DNA of 64,000 bases from Martelella lutilitoris (GTDB lineage: Bacteria; Pseudomonadota; Alphaproteobacteria; Rhizobiales; Rhizobiaceae), in contig NZ_VCLB01000011.1 of assembly GCF_005924265.1 (NCBI RefSeq), positions 62,001 to 126,000 of the forward strand. Direction: 5' to 3'. Shown in pieces: positions 43,256 through 51,759 of the stretch. The notes beneath the pieces were generated by a model. It had not been told where the DNA came from. It searched no databases and worked only from the letters and a program-made list of their open reading frames with translations. How positions within the stretch are numbered: position 1 is the first letter of the stretch; every line of letters begins with the position of its first letter. A program made the translations under genes and the position numbers.

Positions 43256-46200
43256 TCAACGGTGGCCTGATGCCTGCTCGATCGGCGCCTCGAAAAGATA
43301 TTCATCCAGTATGAAATCATCGAGGCCGGAGATGACGGCATCCGCCTGCCCCAGAACCGACGGGTTGCCGATGCCGAGCGCAGCCATCCCGGCCGCCTTG
43401 ATCGCGGCAACGCCGGATGCGGCATCCTCGACCCCGAGGCAATCCTCCGGGTCAACGCCGAGATCGGCTGCAGCTTTCAGGAAGATTTCGGGATCGGGCT
43501 TTCCGCGTTTCAGCAGCCCGGCATCGACAACGGTATCAAACATGTCGGTAATCCCGAGCCTTTCAAGAATCGTCGGTGCGTTCCTGCTCACCGAGGCAAG
43601 ACCGATCCGAAGGCCGGCATTCCGAACCGCCTTCAGCGCCTCGAATGCGCCCGGAAGAAGATCATCGCGCGTCATGGAACCGATCAGTTCACGATACCAG
43701 TCATTTTTCATTTCGCAGAGATGCTCGAACTCGGCGCCGTCAACCGCGACATTGCCCCTGTCGAGGATCATCTGCAGCGAGGCCCGGCGATCGATGCCCT
43801 TGAGGTTTTCGGCAAACGCCTCGTCAAAGTCAATGTTGAGCTCGTCGGCAAGCCGCTTCCATGCGCGATGGTGATAGCGGGCCGTATCGGTGATGACGCC
43901 GTCGAGATCGAAGATGACGGCCCGGAAGTGCTTTTTCTCGAAGGCCGGCGGCAGACCGACGACGCGCACCGGTTCTGCGGCCGAGAGATAAACGGCCATG
44001 CCGCGATGAAACAGCCGAAGCGCGGCGCCCTCGACAAGGCGATACTCGACCGCCGTCGCCGAAACGCTCACCTGCAAGGTCTGGCCGTGATCGACAAGAC
44101 GGAAGCGATACGTGCTCCAGCTTCCGGGAAGGTGAGGGGTGAAATGCAGATCGCCGTTCACGACCCGCAACCCGGCGAACCCGTGGGCAACGCACATCCA
44201 GCTTCCGCCCATGGAGGCCGTATGGACCCCGTGAAACGTGTTGTCATGGGTGTTGTCGATATCCATGCGCGCCGTTTCCATGAAAAAGGCGTAGGCGAGA
44301 TCGTGCTTGCCGACCTCGGAAGCGATGATGGAGTGAATGCAGGAGGACAGTGAGGAGTCATGCGTGGTGATCGCCTCATAATAGTTGAAGTCGCGCCATT
44401 TCTCGGCTCTGGAGAACAATTCTCCCCGTAGGAACAGGGCCAACAGAACGTCCGCCTGCTTGCAAACCTGGTGGCGGTAGATCACCAGCGGATGGTAGTG
44501 CAGAAGGAGCGGGTAGTTTTCCGGCGGCGTGTTGTCGAAATCCCAGACCTTTCGCGACAGGAATGCGTCATCCTGGGCGTGGATGCCGCGCGCGGCGTCA
44601 TAGGGCAGGGCGATCCGCGCAGCAACGTCCGTCCAACGGGAAAGTTCGGCGGCGGAAAGGCCGACCTCTTTCGACAGCGCGGCATAGAAGGCCGGCTCTT
44701 CCCTTTGCAGGCGCTCGGCGATCTCGACGGCAAACGCGAGATGGGTGGCGGCCATCACATTCGTGTAGAGATTGTTGTTGACGAGCGCGGAATATTCGTC
44801 CGGCCCGGTAACCTCATCAATATGGTAGCGGCCCTCGACCTCATGCGCGAGATCGGACCATATGCGGGCGGTCTCAAACACCACTTCCGCCGCGCCCGCC
44901 AGCAGCAGCGAGACGTCTCCGGTGGCCGCAATATACTGCTTGAATGCGAAAGCGATATCCGCGTTGATGTGATATTGCGCCGTGCCGGCGGGAAAATAGG
45001 ACGAGCACTCCTCGCCGGCGATGGTTCTCCAGGGATAGAGCGCGCCCCTGGCATGGCCGAGGTCGCGGGCGCGGGCGCGGGCGCTGTCGAGATAGCTGAT
45101 GCGGTGACAGAGCAGGGCGCGCGCCAGCTTTGGAAAGGTCCGCGTGAAGACCGGCAGGATGTAGATTTCCGTATCCCAGAAACTGTGCCCCTCATATCCT
45201 TCACCGGTCAGCCCCTTGGCGGCAATATTGGTGTAGCCATCACGGCCAGCCGACTGAAACAGGTGAAAAAGGCTGAAATGCAACCCCTGAGACAACGCAT
45301 CCGCTCCCTCGATTTCAATATCGGCCGCCTTCCAGAAACCGGCGAGACTGGCGCGTTGCTCGCGGACAAGCCCGTCGAAACCGGTCGCCCGGGCCTGCCC
45401 CAGCGCGGTCTCGCAGGCAGCGGCAAGCCGGTCGGCCGGCACGTCGCGCGTCGTGAGAATGGCGGTGGTCCTGTCGACGGTCACCGTCTCGCCGGCTCTT
45501 GCCGCCACCCGGAAATGCTGGGCGAGAACACCATTGTCTTCGCGCGCCGCGTTTTCGACGCCCACTCCGCCCGAGAGGCTTGCCAGAGATTCGATCCGCA
45601 AAAGGAGGTCGCTGTTGCGCGTGCGTGCAGTCAGCATCAACCGACCCGGAGAAACGGATGTTTCAATGGTCGACAGCGCCTTGGCCGCGGCTGCCGAACC
45701 GAGGCGCGGGTCGAAGCTTTCCTCGGCCCCGCGAACATTGCTGTCGATGGTCAGGTTGAATGAGAGCAGGACGTCCCTGTCCAGCGGCGTTACGCTGATG
45801 CGCTGTGCAAACACCGCCCTGCGGCTGAAACTGACGAGGCGTTGCGACAGGATACGCACTCTCTTGCCCGAGGGCGCCTTCCAAACCACCTTGCGAACCA
45901 AAACGCCCGCGCGGAAATCGAGGCTGCGCTGATAGGCTTCGATTTCGCCGTCGGCGAGGTTGAACCACTCTCCGTTTATGCTGATCTCCGCACCCTTTGC
46001 ATTGGGAATGTTCAGCATGAATTCGTTGACGCGGGCAAAGCCATAGGCATTTTCAGGATAGCAGATCGTCTCCGTATCATAGAAGCCGTTGACATAGGTG
46101 CCTTCCATGCTGTCGGCGGCCTTGCCGGCCCAGGCCTCGTCGTGGCTGCCGCGCAGGCCGATATGGCCATTGCCCAGTGCGAACAGTGTCTCGCGCAGCA

Positions 46201-46336
46201 GATTGCACGTCGGGTCCCAGGAGGTTTCAACCAGGCGCCACGGGTCGTGTCCGAGCGACGATCCGATGAATTGACCGGGTTCTCCAACAGCGGGAAGCGG
46301 CGAGGGGCTTGGCATTTCAATGCGTGGCGTCGACAT
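43256..46336 (-). CDS. GH65 disaccharide phosphorylase fused to beta-phosphoglucomutase
   Basis: A 1026-residue two-enzyme fusion. Residues about 25-770 are a GH65 phosphorylase (trehalose, maltose, kojibiose or related), with the general-acid region HIDEVTGPDEYSALVNNNLY and late FHGVHTASMGGSWMCVAHGF. Residues about 790-1010 are a HAD-type beta-phosphoglucomutase: VIFDLDGVITDTARYHHRAW with the paired Asp, GKPDPEIFLKAA and LGVEDAASGVAAIKAAGM. Phosphorolysis to beta-glucose-1-phosphate would feed directly into glucose-6-phosphate. The ATG at 46336 with GGAGATT is chosen over a longer frame. It has no transporter beside it. Confidence 0.9.
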   Translation of the reverse strand: MSTPRIEMPSPSPLPAVGEPGQFIGSSLGHDPWRLVETSWDPTCNLLRETLFALGNGHIGLRGSHDEAWAGKAADSMEGTYVNGFYDTETICYPENAYGFARVNEFMLNIPNAKGAEISINGEWFNLADGEIEAYQRSLDFRAGVLVRKVVWKAPSGKRVRILSQRLVSFSRRAVFAQRISVTPLDRDVLLSFNLTIDSNVRGAEESFDPRLGSAAAAKALSTIETSVSPGRLMLTARTRNSDLLLRIESLASLSGGVGVENAAREDNGVLAQHFRVAARAGETVTVDRTTAILTTRDVPADRLAAACETALGQARATGFDGLVREQRASLAGFWKAADIEIEGADALSQGLHFSLFHLFQSAGRDGYTNIAAKGLTGEGYEGHSFWDTEIYILPVFTRTFPKLARALLCHRISYLDSARARARDLGHARGALYPWRTIAGEECSSYFPAGTAQYHINADIAFAFKQYIAATGDVSLLLAGAAEVVFETARIWSDLAHEVEGRYHIDEVTGPDEYSALVNNNLYTNVMAATHLAFAVEIAERLQREEPAFYAALSKEVGLSAAELSRWTDVAARIALPYDAARGIHAQDDAFLSRKVWDFDNTPPENYPLLLHYHPLVIYRHQVCKQADVLLALFLRGELFSRAEKWRDFNYYEAITTHDSSLSSCIHSIIASEVGKHDLAYAFFMETARMDIDNTHDNTFHGVHTASMGGSWMCVAHGFAGLRVVNGDLHFTPHLPGSWSTYRFRLVDHGQTLQVSVSATAVEYRLVEGAALRLFHRGMAVYLSAAEPVRVVGLPPAFEKKHFRAVIFDLDGVITDTARYHHRAWKRLADELNIDFDEAFAENLKGIDRRASLQMILDRGNVAVDGAEFEHLCEMKNDWYRELIGSMTRDDLLPGAFEALKAVRNAGLRIGLASVSRNAPTILERLGITDMFDTVVDAGLLKRGKPDPEIFLKAAADLGVDPEDCLGVEDAASGVAAIKAAGMAALGIGNPSVLGQADAVISGLDDFILDEYLFEAPIEQASGHR

Positions 46337-46859
46337 GTGTAATCTCCTTCGAAAAGAAAGACGCATCTGAAGCGGCACCCGGAAGAACCGAAAGCAAGGT
46401 TGTTTTTATTGTGGTTTTCCGAAGAGAGGGCAGTACAGGAATATGTATCGGAAAGATTTGACGGGCTTCAGTTTCTGAAACTTTTTTTAACGGATAAGTT
46501 GCGCATTCTTGCCGGTTTGAGTTCCGACTTTTAAAACTCGATTTCTATTTTTCTTATTTTTTATAACACCTTAACTGCAAGCACTCGGCATTTCTCGGGC
46601 CGTGCCGCTCAAAGTGACTAATTGTCTCTGAATTTTCTACTATTCTAAAGTGCGTCCTGTGGCGGCGACAGGCTTGTGAGCACGGGACGAGATCATCGGG
46701 CGATTAGTTGGCATCGCCCGATGCTCTGACAACAGTGTCATTTCCCAGGCCAATCCCCGACGGATGGCGTGGATTCGGGCGTATCTGACCTGCGCGCAGG
46801 ATCAGAGGCTGGTCGAACCATCCGTGCTGGAAGAAGACAATCAGAGCAGGGCAGACGCG
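46337..46859. other. Promoter/intergenic region upstream of the GH65 fusion gene
   Basis: AT-rich over 46400-46600. It contains AGTTTC-T-GAAACT (46470-46482), a palindrome that could be an operator. It also holds a strong hairpin, CATCGGGCGAT/ATCGCCCGATG (46694-46704 with 46713-46723, 8-base loop) and no T-run, possibly a bidirectional terminator between this gene's promoter and the RES toxin end. No gene seen. Confidence 0.5.
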
Positions 46860-47360
46860 CTATCGCAACCGATCCTCGTCGTCGATCAGCTCAAGACTGC
46901 TCGGGCCGGTTTCGGCCCATCGCCACAAAACCAGATTGATATCGTCCGGACGCGCGCCCTTTGCAAAACTGCGGACAAGAAGCCCGTTATATCCGACCGC
47001 AATCAGGTCACGCGCGAAACGCTGTGTCCGCGCCTCGCCGCTCTCACTCATCTGATCGCGCCATGATGGATCGGCAAGTACGGCGTCATCGACACCGGCA
47101 GCAGCCAGGGCCGCGCCGTCTCTTGCGTCGAACACCATATCGATGCGGGCCCGATAGCCGACCAGCGTCGTCGGTTGGAGATCGCCTACCTGATTGGCTT
47201 CGCGCAAGGCGGTCAGCACCGATGTCGCGGCGTAAAGCGCCGGAACGCCCTTGGGATTGAAGCGACCGCCATAAATCTCAGCTCCGCGTCCCGACATGGG
47301 CTCGCGCGCATAGACCGGATTGAGCGCCCGGTAGAGTTTTCCTGAATAGGTGAACGCCAC
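46860..47360 (-). CDS. RES-domain toxin (NAD+-degrading type)
   Basis: A 166-residue RES-family protein: LYRALNPVYAREPMSGRGAE, YGGRFNPKGVPALYAATSV (Arg and Tyr near the active site), and the late YNGLLVRSFAKGARPDD. Members deplete NAD+ by phosphorolysis. The start seems to be GTG at 47360, 2 bp after the antitoxin stop, so the pair is co-transcribed, antitoxin first. Confidence 0.85.
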   Translation of the reverse strand: MAFTYSGKLYRALNPVYAREPMSGRGAEIYGGRFNPKGVPALYAATSVLTALREANQVGDLQPTTLVGYRARIDMVFDARDGAALAAAGVDDAVLADPSWRDQMSESGEARTQRFARDLIAVGYNGLLVRSFAKGARPDDINLVLWRWAETGPSSLELIDDEDRLR

Positions 47361-47362
47361 GG

Positions 47363-47713
47363 TCAGGCGTGAACGCCGGCGTCGACGGCATCGATGTAAT
47401 CCAGAACATCCTCGGCGCGGCCCTCGCGGACAAGCTGCATGGCCGTCCGTCCGGAAAATCCGGCCAGCGGCTCGGACCTGTACCAGGCATAGGCGATCAG
47501 CGCCGAGCCGAAACGCGGCTCGACCTTGTTGACGATCTCCACCATTTCGCGCAGACGTCGCTGCGTCTTGTCGGATCGCACCCTGTCCTTACGTTGGATC
47601 GCGTCCTTCCCGAGCCCGACCGTTCGCGCGATCTCCTCGCTGGTCGTGCGAAGAATGCTCGCAATCTTGTTCGGCGCGAAGAGCCCGTGATCTGAATATT
47701 GTGCGAGGTCCAT
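47363..47713 (-). CDS. Xre/MbcA/ParS-type antitoxin of the RES pair (DUF2384)
   Basis: A 116-residue protein with an N-terminal HTH (SEEIARTVGLGKDAIQRKDR) and the C-terminal toxin-binding domain ending YAWYRSEPLAGFSGRTAMQL plus VREGRAEDVLDYIDAVDAG. This is the normal partner of RES toxins. It should repress the pair's promoter and block the toxin. Confidence 0.85.
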   Translation of the reverse strand: MDLAQYSDHGLFAPNKIASILRTTSEEIARTVGLGKDAIQRKDRVRSDKTQRRLREMVEIVNKVEPRFGSALIAYAWYRSEPLAGFSGRTAMQLVREGRAEDVLDYIDAVDAGVHA

Positions 47714-48214
47714 ATCGCCACCCTATTACTTACCGCAATTTCTGACACTATATAGCGTCACCTCATGCGGCATTCAATCGTCTCGCTGGAGAATCCGGCT
47801 TTTGTCTTGTCTCGATAAAGTCATGAAACGCGTCGGACCGGGCAGAAACGAGAAAGAGAGGCGGCGCGACGCAGGGCCTTGCGAAAAGAAGAGGACCATA
47901 CCCGTCATCAGAATTGACACATGTGCCCGAAGGTCGGCCATGACTGATCTTCGCGGGCAATGGCTTCGTCGCAAGGCCGAGCCTCTTTCTTCTCGGCAGT
48001 TTCGGCTGAGGGAGGAGCCCGGGAGAATTTGGATCTCCTGACATTCGCCCTCAGCATGATGAACGGGCCGTCCTCGCGACGCTCGACATGGCGCCGAAGT
48101 CCGGCGAACCGCCAGGACGCATGTTTTGAAACGTCTTCAAAAGATGCAAGATCGAAAGAATTGCAAACAGAGCGTGTCGGGAGCACTATCACCAGCGGAA
48201 AACTGGTGATTGCC
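47714..48214. other. Intergenic region upstream of the hyp genes
   Basis: About 500 bases between the divergent antitoxin gene and hypA, presumably with both promoters. I looked for sigma-54 (GG-N10-GC) and FNR-type (TTGAT-N4-ATCAA) sites and found no convincing match. Short frames here show no family character. Confidence 0.4.
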
Positions 48215-48556
48215 ATGCATGAACTTTCGATCTGCGAGAGCCTGGTGACGATCATGGAAGAGGAGGCGGAAAGGCAGAAATTCACGCGCGTCAAACGGGT
48301 TTGTCTGGAGATCGGCCCATTTTCCGGCGTCGAAATCGATGCATTGCGCTTCAGTTTCGAGATCGCCGTGAGAGGCACGGTTGCCGAAGACGCCGTGCTC
48401 GACATCGAACAGCCACAAACAGAGGCAAAATGTATGGTATGCGGCAACAAGATGGCGGTTGAGGATCATTTTGCCATCTGTCCGCACTGCGGCTCAGGGC
48501 AGTTGCAGGCGAGTGGCGGCAATATGCTGCGTATCAGGGCGTTGGAGGTGATCTGA
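48215..48556 (+). CDS. hypA: Hydrogenase nickel-incorporation protein HypA
   Basis: A 113-residue HypA. It starts [20 protein letters not shown], where the N-terminal MHE binds nickel. The zinc site is CMVCGNKM and CPHCGSGQ. It passes nickel to the hydrogenase large subunit with HypB. The start at 48215 is fixed by the conserved MHE; the open frame continues upstream without meaning. Its TGA overlaps the hypB ATG. Confidence 0.95.
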   Translation: MHELSICESLVTIMEEEAERQKFTRVKRVCLEIGPFSGVEIDALRFSFEIAVRGTVAEDAVLDIEQPQTEAKCMVCGNKMAVEDHFAICPHCGSGQLQASGGNMLRIRALEVI

Positions 48557-49347
48557 TGTGCTCGGTTTGCGGATGTGGTCAGGCTGAAATCCATGGCGAT
48601 CAAAGCCATGACCACGCAATTCACAACCATGGTGCGGACCACGAGGCGACAAACACGCGGCTGATCCGCCTCGAACAGGATATCCTGGCCAGAAACAATG
48701 CGTTTGCAGCGGAAAACCGCGCGCTCCTGGAAGGCAGAGGCTGTCTCGCGCTCAACCTCGTTTCCAGCCCCGGTTCGGGCAAGACGAGCCTTTTGATCAA
48801 AACCATCGAGGCGATCGGCGATCGCCATATCTGCTCGGTGATCGAGGGGGACCAGCAGACGTCTGTCGATGCGGAACGCATCCGGGCCACCGGCGCTTCG
48901 GCCCTGCAGATCAATACCGGCAAGGGGTGCCACCTCGATGGGCATATGGTCGCTCACGCGCTTGAAACGCTCAATCCGGAAGCCGGCGCCATTGTCTTCA
49001 TTGAAAATGTTGGCAATCTGGTCTGCCCGGCGCCCTTCGATCTGGGAGAAAACCACAAGGTCGTCATCCTTTCCGTTACCGAGGGAGACGACAAGCCTCT
49101 GAAATATCCGGACATCTTTGCTGCCTCCGATCTCATGATCATCAACAAGAGCGATCTTTCGCCCTATGTCGATTTCGACATTGACGCCGCGATTGCCAAT
49201 GCGCGGCGGGTCAATCCGAAGATCGGCGTCCTGGCCCTTTCGGCCCGGACGGGCGAGGGGATGCAGGCCTGGATCAACTGGATCGATGCGGCACGCCACC
49301 TGTCCGCCGTTTCGAATTCAGGTGTTGCTGCGCGACGGGAGTGCTGA
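48556..49347 (+). CDS. hypB: Hydrogenase nickel-incorporation GTPase HypB
   Basis: A 263-residue GTPase with the N-terminal metal motif MCSVCGCG, a modest His-rich stretch ([18 protein letters not shown]), and G-domain motifs [24 protein letters not shown] and NKSD. It supplies energy-dependent nickel delivery with HypA. The His stretch is short compared with rhizobial HypB proteins that store nickel. Confidence 0.95.
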   Translation: MCSVCGCGQAEIHGDQSHDHAIHNHGADHEATNTRLIRLEQDILARNNAFAAENRALLEGRGCLALNLVSSPGSGKTSLLIKTIEAIGDRHICSVIEGDQQTSVDAERIRATGASALQINTGKGCHLDGHMVAHALETLNPEAGAIVFIENVGNLVCPAPFDLGENHKVVILSVTEGDDKPLKYPDIFAASDLMIINKSDLSPYVDFDIDAAIANARRVNPKIGVLALSARTGEGMQAWINWIDAARHLSAVSNSGVAARREC

Positions 49348-49348
49348 A

Positions 49349-49603
49349 ATGTGTCTTGCCATTCCCGCCAGGGTCGAAGCCGTTGAAGACGGGGATATGG
49401 CCATCGTCGCCGTCGGCGGCGTTCGCAAACGGATTTCCACCGCGCTTCTGGATACCGTCGCGATCGGCGATTATGTGCTCGTCCATGTCGGTTATGCCCT
49501 GCACAGGCTGAGCGAGGAGGAGGCCGAAAACACTCTGGCCATGATGGCCGCAGCGGGGCTTCTCGACGGCGAGCTTGAAGAGATGACCGGACGCGCGTCA
49601 TGA
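49349..49603 (+). CDS. hypC: Hydrogenase maturation chaperone HypC
   Basis: An 84-residue HypC/HupF protein starting MCLAIPARVEAVEDGDMAIV. Cys2, exposed after Met removal, binds HypD and the large-subunit precursor. It starts one base after the hypB stop and overlaps hypD by 4 bp. Confidence 0.95.
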   Translation: MCLAIPARVEAVEDGDMAIVAVGGVRKRISTALLDTVAIGDYVLVHVGYALHRLSEEEAENTLAMMAAAGLLDGELEEMTGRAS

Positions 49604-50748
49604 AATATATTGACGCCTTTCGCGACCGGTCGCTCGCCATGGGGCTTGCCGCGCGCATTGCCCGCGAGGCGCAGCCCGACAGGCACTATCATTTCATGGA
49701 GTTTTGCGGCGGGCACACGCATGCAATCTTTCGCTACGGCGTTGCGGACCTGATGCCAGCCAATGTGCATTTCGTCCACGGGCCGGGCTGCCCGGTCTGT
49801 GTATTGCCGGTGCGCCGGCTTGACGATGCCATTGAACTGGCCGAGCGGCATGGCGTGATCCTTTGTACCTATGGCGATATGATGCGAGTGCCCGGTTCGC
49901 ACCGCCGGTCACTGATCGGCGCTCGGGCAGGCGGCGCCGACATCCGCATGGTCTACTCCACCATGGATGCGCTTGCCATCGCCCGGCAGAACCCGCACCG
50001 CAATGTGGTCTTCTTCGCCATCGGCTTCGAGACCACGACGCCGCCGACGGCTGTCGCGGTGCTCGAGGCGGAGCGGGAGGGGCTGACGAATTTCTTCGTC
50101 TTCTGCAACCATGTTCTGACACCGCCCGCCATCGCCCACATTCTCGATTCTGCGGATTTTGCACCCGGCGGCGCGGCGCGCATTGACGGTTTTCTGGGCC
50201 CCTCCCACGTCAGTGCGGTGATCGGTTCGCGCCCCTATGAAGCGGCGGCGGCGAACTACAACAAACCGGTCGTCATATGCGGCTTCGAGCCGCTCGACGT
50301 CATGCAATCGGTGCTGATGCTGATCCGACAGGTCAATGAGGGACGGGCAGAGGTTGAAAATGAATATCGCCGGGTCGTCACCCGGGACGGCAATCTGAAG
50401 GCGCAGGCGCTGGTTGAACGGGTCTTCGAAACGCGCGAAAGCTTCGAATGGCGCGGCCTTGGAATGGTCGGCCGGAGCGCATTGCAGCTCAGATCGCCCT
50501 ATGCCGGATTTGATGCCGAAAAGCGTTTCGAATGTAGGCCCAAACAGTCGCGGGAGGTCAAATCCTGCGAATGCCCGTCAATCCTGCGCGGGGTGAAAAA
50601 ACCGACCGACTGCAAGCTGTTCGGCACGGCGTGCACGCCCGATACGCCAATGGGCTCCTGCATGGTGTCATCCGAAGGCGCATGCGCCGCCTACTGGACC
50701 TATGGCCGGTTTCGCACCGCGAAGGCAGCGGCGGGAGGCGGCGCATGA
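49600..50748 (+). CDS. hypD: Hydrogenase Fe(CN)2CO assembly protein HypD
   Basis: A 382-residue HypD. Conserved blocks are HFMEFCGGHTHAIFRYGV, GPGCPVCVLP, FAIGFETTTPPTAVAV and the C-terminal 4Fe-4S Cys set (SCECPSILRG, DCKLFGTACTP, GSCMVSSEGAC). It is the scaffold on which the Fe(CN)2CO group is made with HypC, HypE and HypF. Confidence 0.95.
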   Translation: MKYIDAFRDRSLAMGLAARIAREAQPDRHYHFMEFCGGHTHAIFRYGVADLMPANVHFVHGPGCPVCVLPVRRLDDAIELAERHGVILCTYGDMMRVPGSHRRSLIGARAGGADIRMVYSTMDALAIARQNPHRNVVFFAIGFETTTPPTAVAVLEAEREGLTNFFVFCNHVLTPPAIAHILDSADFAPGGAARIDGFLGPSHVSAVIGSRPYEAAAANYNKPVVICGFEPLDVMQSVLMLIRQVNEGRAEVENEYRRVVTRDGNLKAQALVERVFETRESFEWRGLGMVGRSALQLRSPYAGFDAEKRFECRPKQSREVKSCECPSILRGVKKPTDCKLFGTACTPDTPMGSCMVSSEGACAAYWTYGRFRTAKAAAGGGA

Positions 50749-51758
50749 CGAAGACCGGCCACGTCGAAATGGTGCATGGCGGCGGCGGCCGCGCGATGGC
50801 CGATCTGATTGACGGCCTGTTTCTCCGCTATCTGAAAAATCCCTGTCTCGAACAGGCCCACGATGCGGCGGTCTTGCGCCCGCAGTCCGGCCGGCCGGTG
50901 CTGACCACGGATGGTCATGTCGTCTCGCCACTGTTTTTCCCCGGCGGCGATATCGGTGCGCTTTCGGTCCATGGCACGCTCAATGACCTGGCCATGGCAG
51001 GGGCGATGCCGGTCGCGCTGACGGTCAGCTTCATACTGGAAGAAGGGTTCTCGCTTGCCGATCTGGAAAGGATCGTGCGGTCCATGGCCGACGCCGCCCG
51101 CGCCGCGGGTGTTCCTGTTGTCGCCGGTGACACCAAGGTCGTGGAAAGGGGCAAGGGCGATGGCGTCTATATTTCGACCACTGGTCTCGGCATAGCGCCC
51201 GAGGGCGTGGATATCGGGCCGCACCGCGTGCAACCGGGACAGGCTATCCTGCTCTCCGGGACCATTGGCGATCATGGATGCGCCATCCTGTCGAAGCGGG
51301 AAAATCTCGGATTTGAAACGGAGATCTGCTCTGACAGCGCGGCCCTTCACCGGCTGGTTGCCGCCATGATCGCGATATCACCGTCGATTGCGCTGTTGCG
51401 GGATCCGACGCGCGGCGGCCTTGCGGCGACGCTGAACGAGGTGGCCCATGCGGCCGGAGTTGGCATGGCGCTCGAAGAGGCGGCCATCCCCGTGCATCAG
51501 GATGTCGCCGCCGCCTGCGAACTGCTTGGTCTCGATCCGCTTCACATCGCCAATGAGGGCAAGCTGGTAGCGATTTGCGATGCGGGCGACGCAGACGCTC
51601 TCCTGAAGGCGATGCGGGACGATCCGCTCGGACGTCAGGCGATGCGGATCGGATCGGTGGTCGAGGATGATGCGGCGCTTGTCGAAATGACGACACGTTT
51701 CGGCGGCCGGAGGATTGTCGACTGGCTGGCCGGAGAGCAATTGCCGCGGATCTGCTGA
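50745..51758 (+). CDS. hypE: Carbamoyl dehydratase HypE
   Basis: A 337-residue PurM-like ATPase. It opens with MTKTGHVEMVHGGGGRAMAD and has the family TTDGHVVSPLFFPGGDIG segment and RDPTRGGLAATLNEVAH. It ends with the essential C-terminal PRIC, whose Cys carries the thiocarboxamide that becomes cyanide. It overlaps hypD by 4 bp. Confidence 0.95.
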   Translation: MTKTGHVEMVHGGGGRAMADLIDGLFLRYLKNPCLEQAHDAAVLRPQSGRPVLTTDGHVVSPLFFPGGDIGALSVHGTLNDLAMAGAMPVALTVSFILEEGFSLADLERIVRSMADAARAAGVPVVAGDTKVVERGKGDGVYISTTGLGIAPEGVDIGPHRVQPGQAILLSGTIGDHGCAILSKRENLGFETEICSDSAALHRLVAAMIAISPSIALLRDPTRGGLAATLNEVAHAAGVGMALEEAAIPVHQDVAAACELLGLDPLHIANEGKLVAICDAGDADALLKAMRDDPLGRQAMRIGSVVEDDAALVEMTTRFGGRRIVDWLAGEQLPRIC

Positions 51759-51759
51759 T

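Noticed and set aside
46694-46723. Strong hairpin as a CRISPR or IS end
   Set aside because: A single isolated inverted repeat with no direct-repeat series, no spacer pattern and no transposase nearby.
47714-48214. Possible sigma-54 or FNR sites before hypA
   Set aside because: No sequence fits the spacing and conserved bases well enough.
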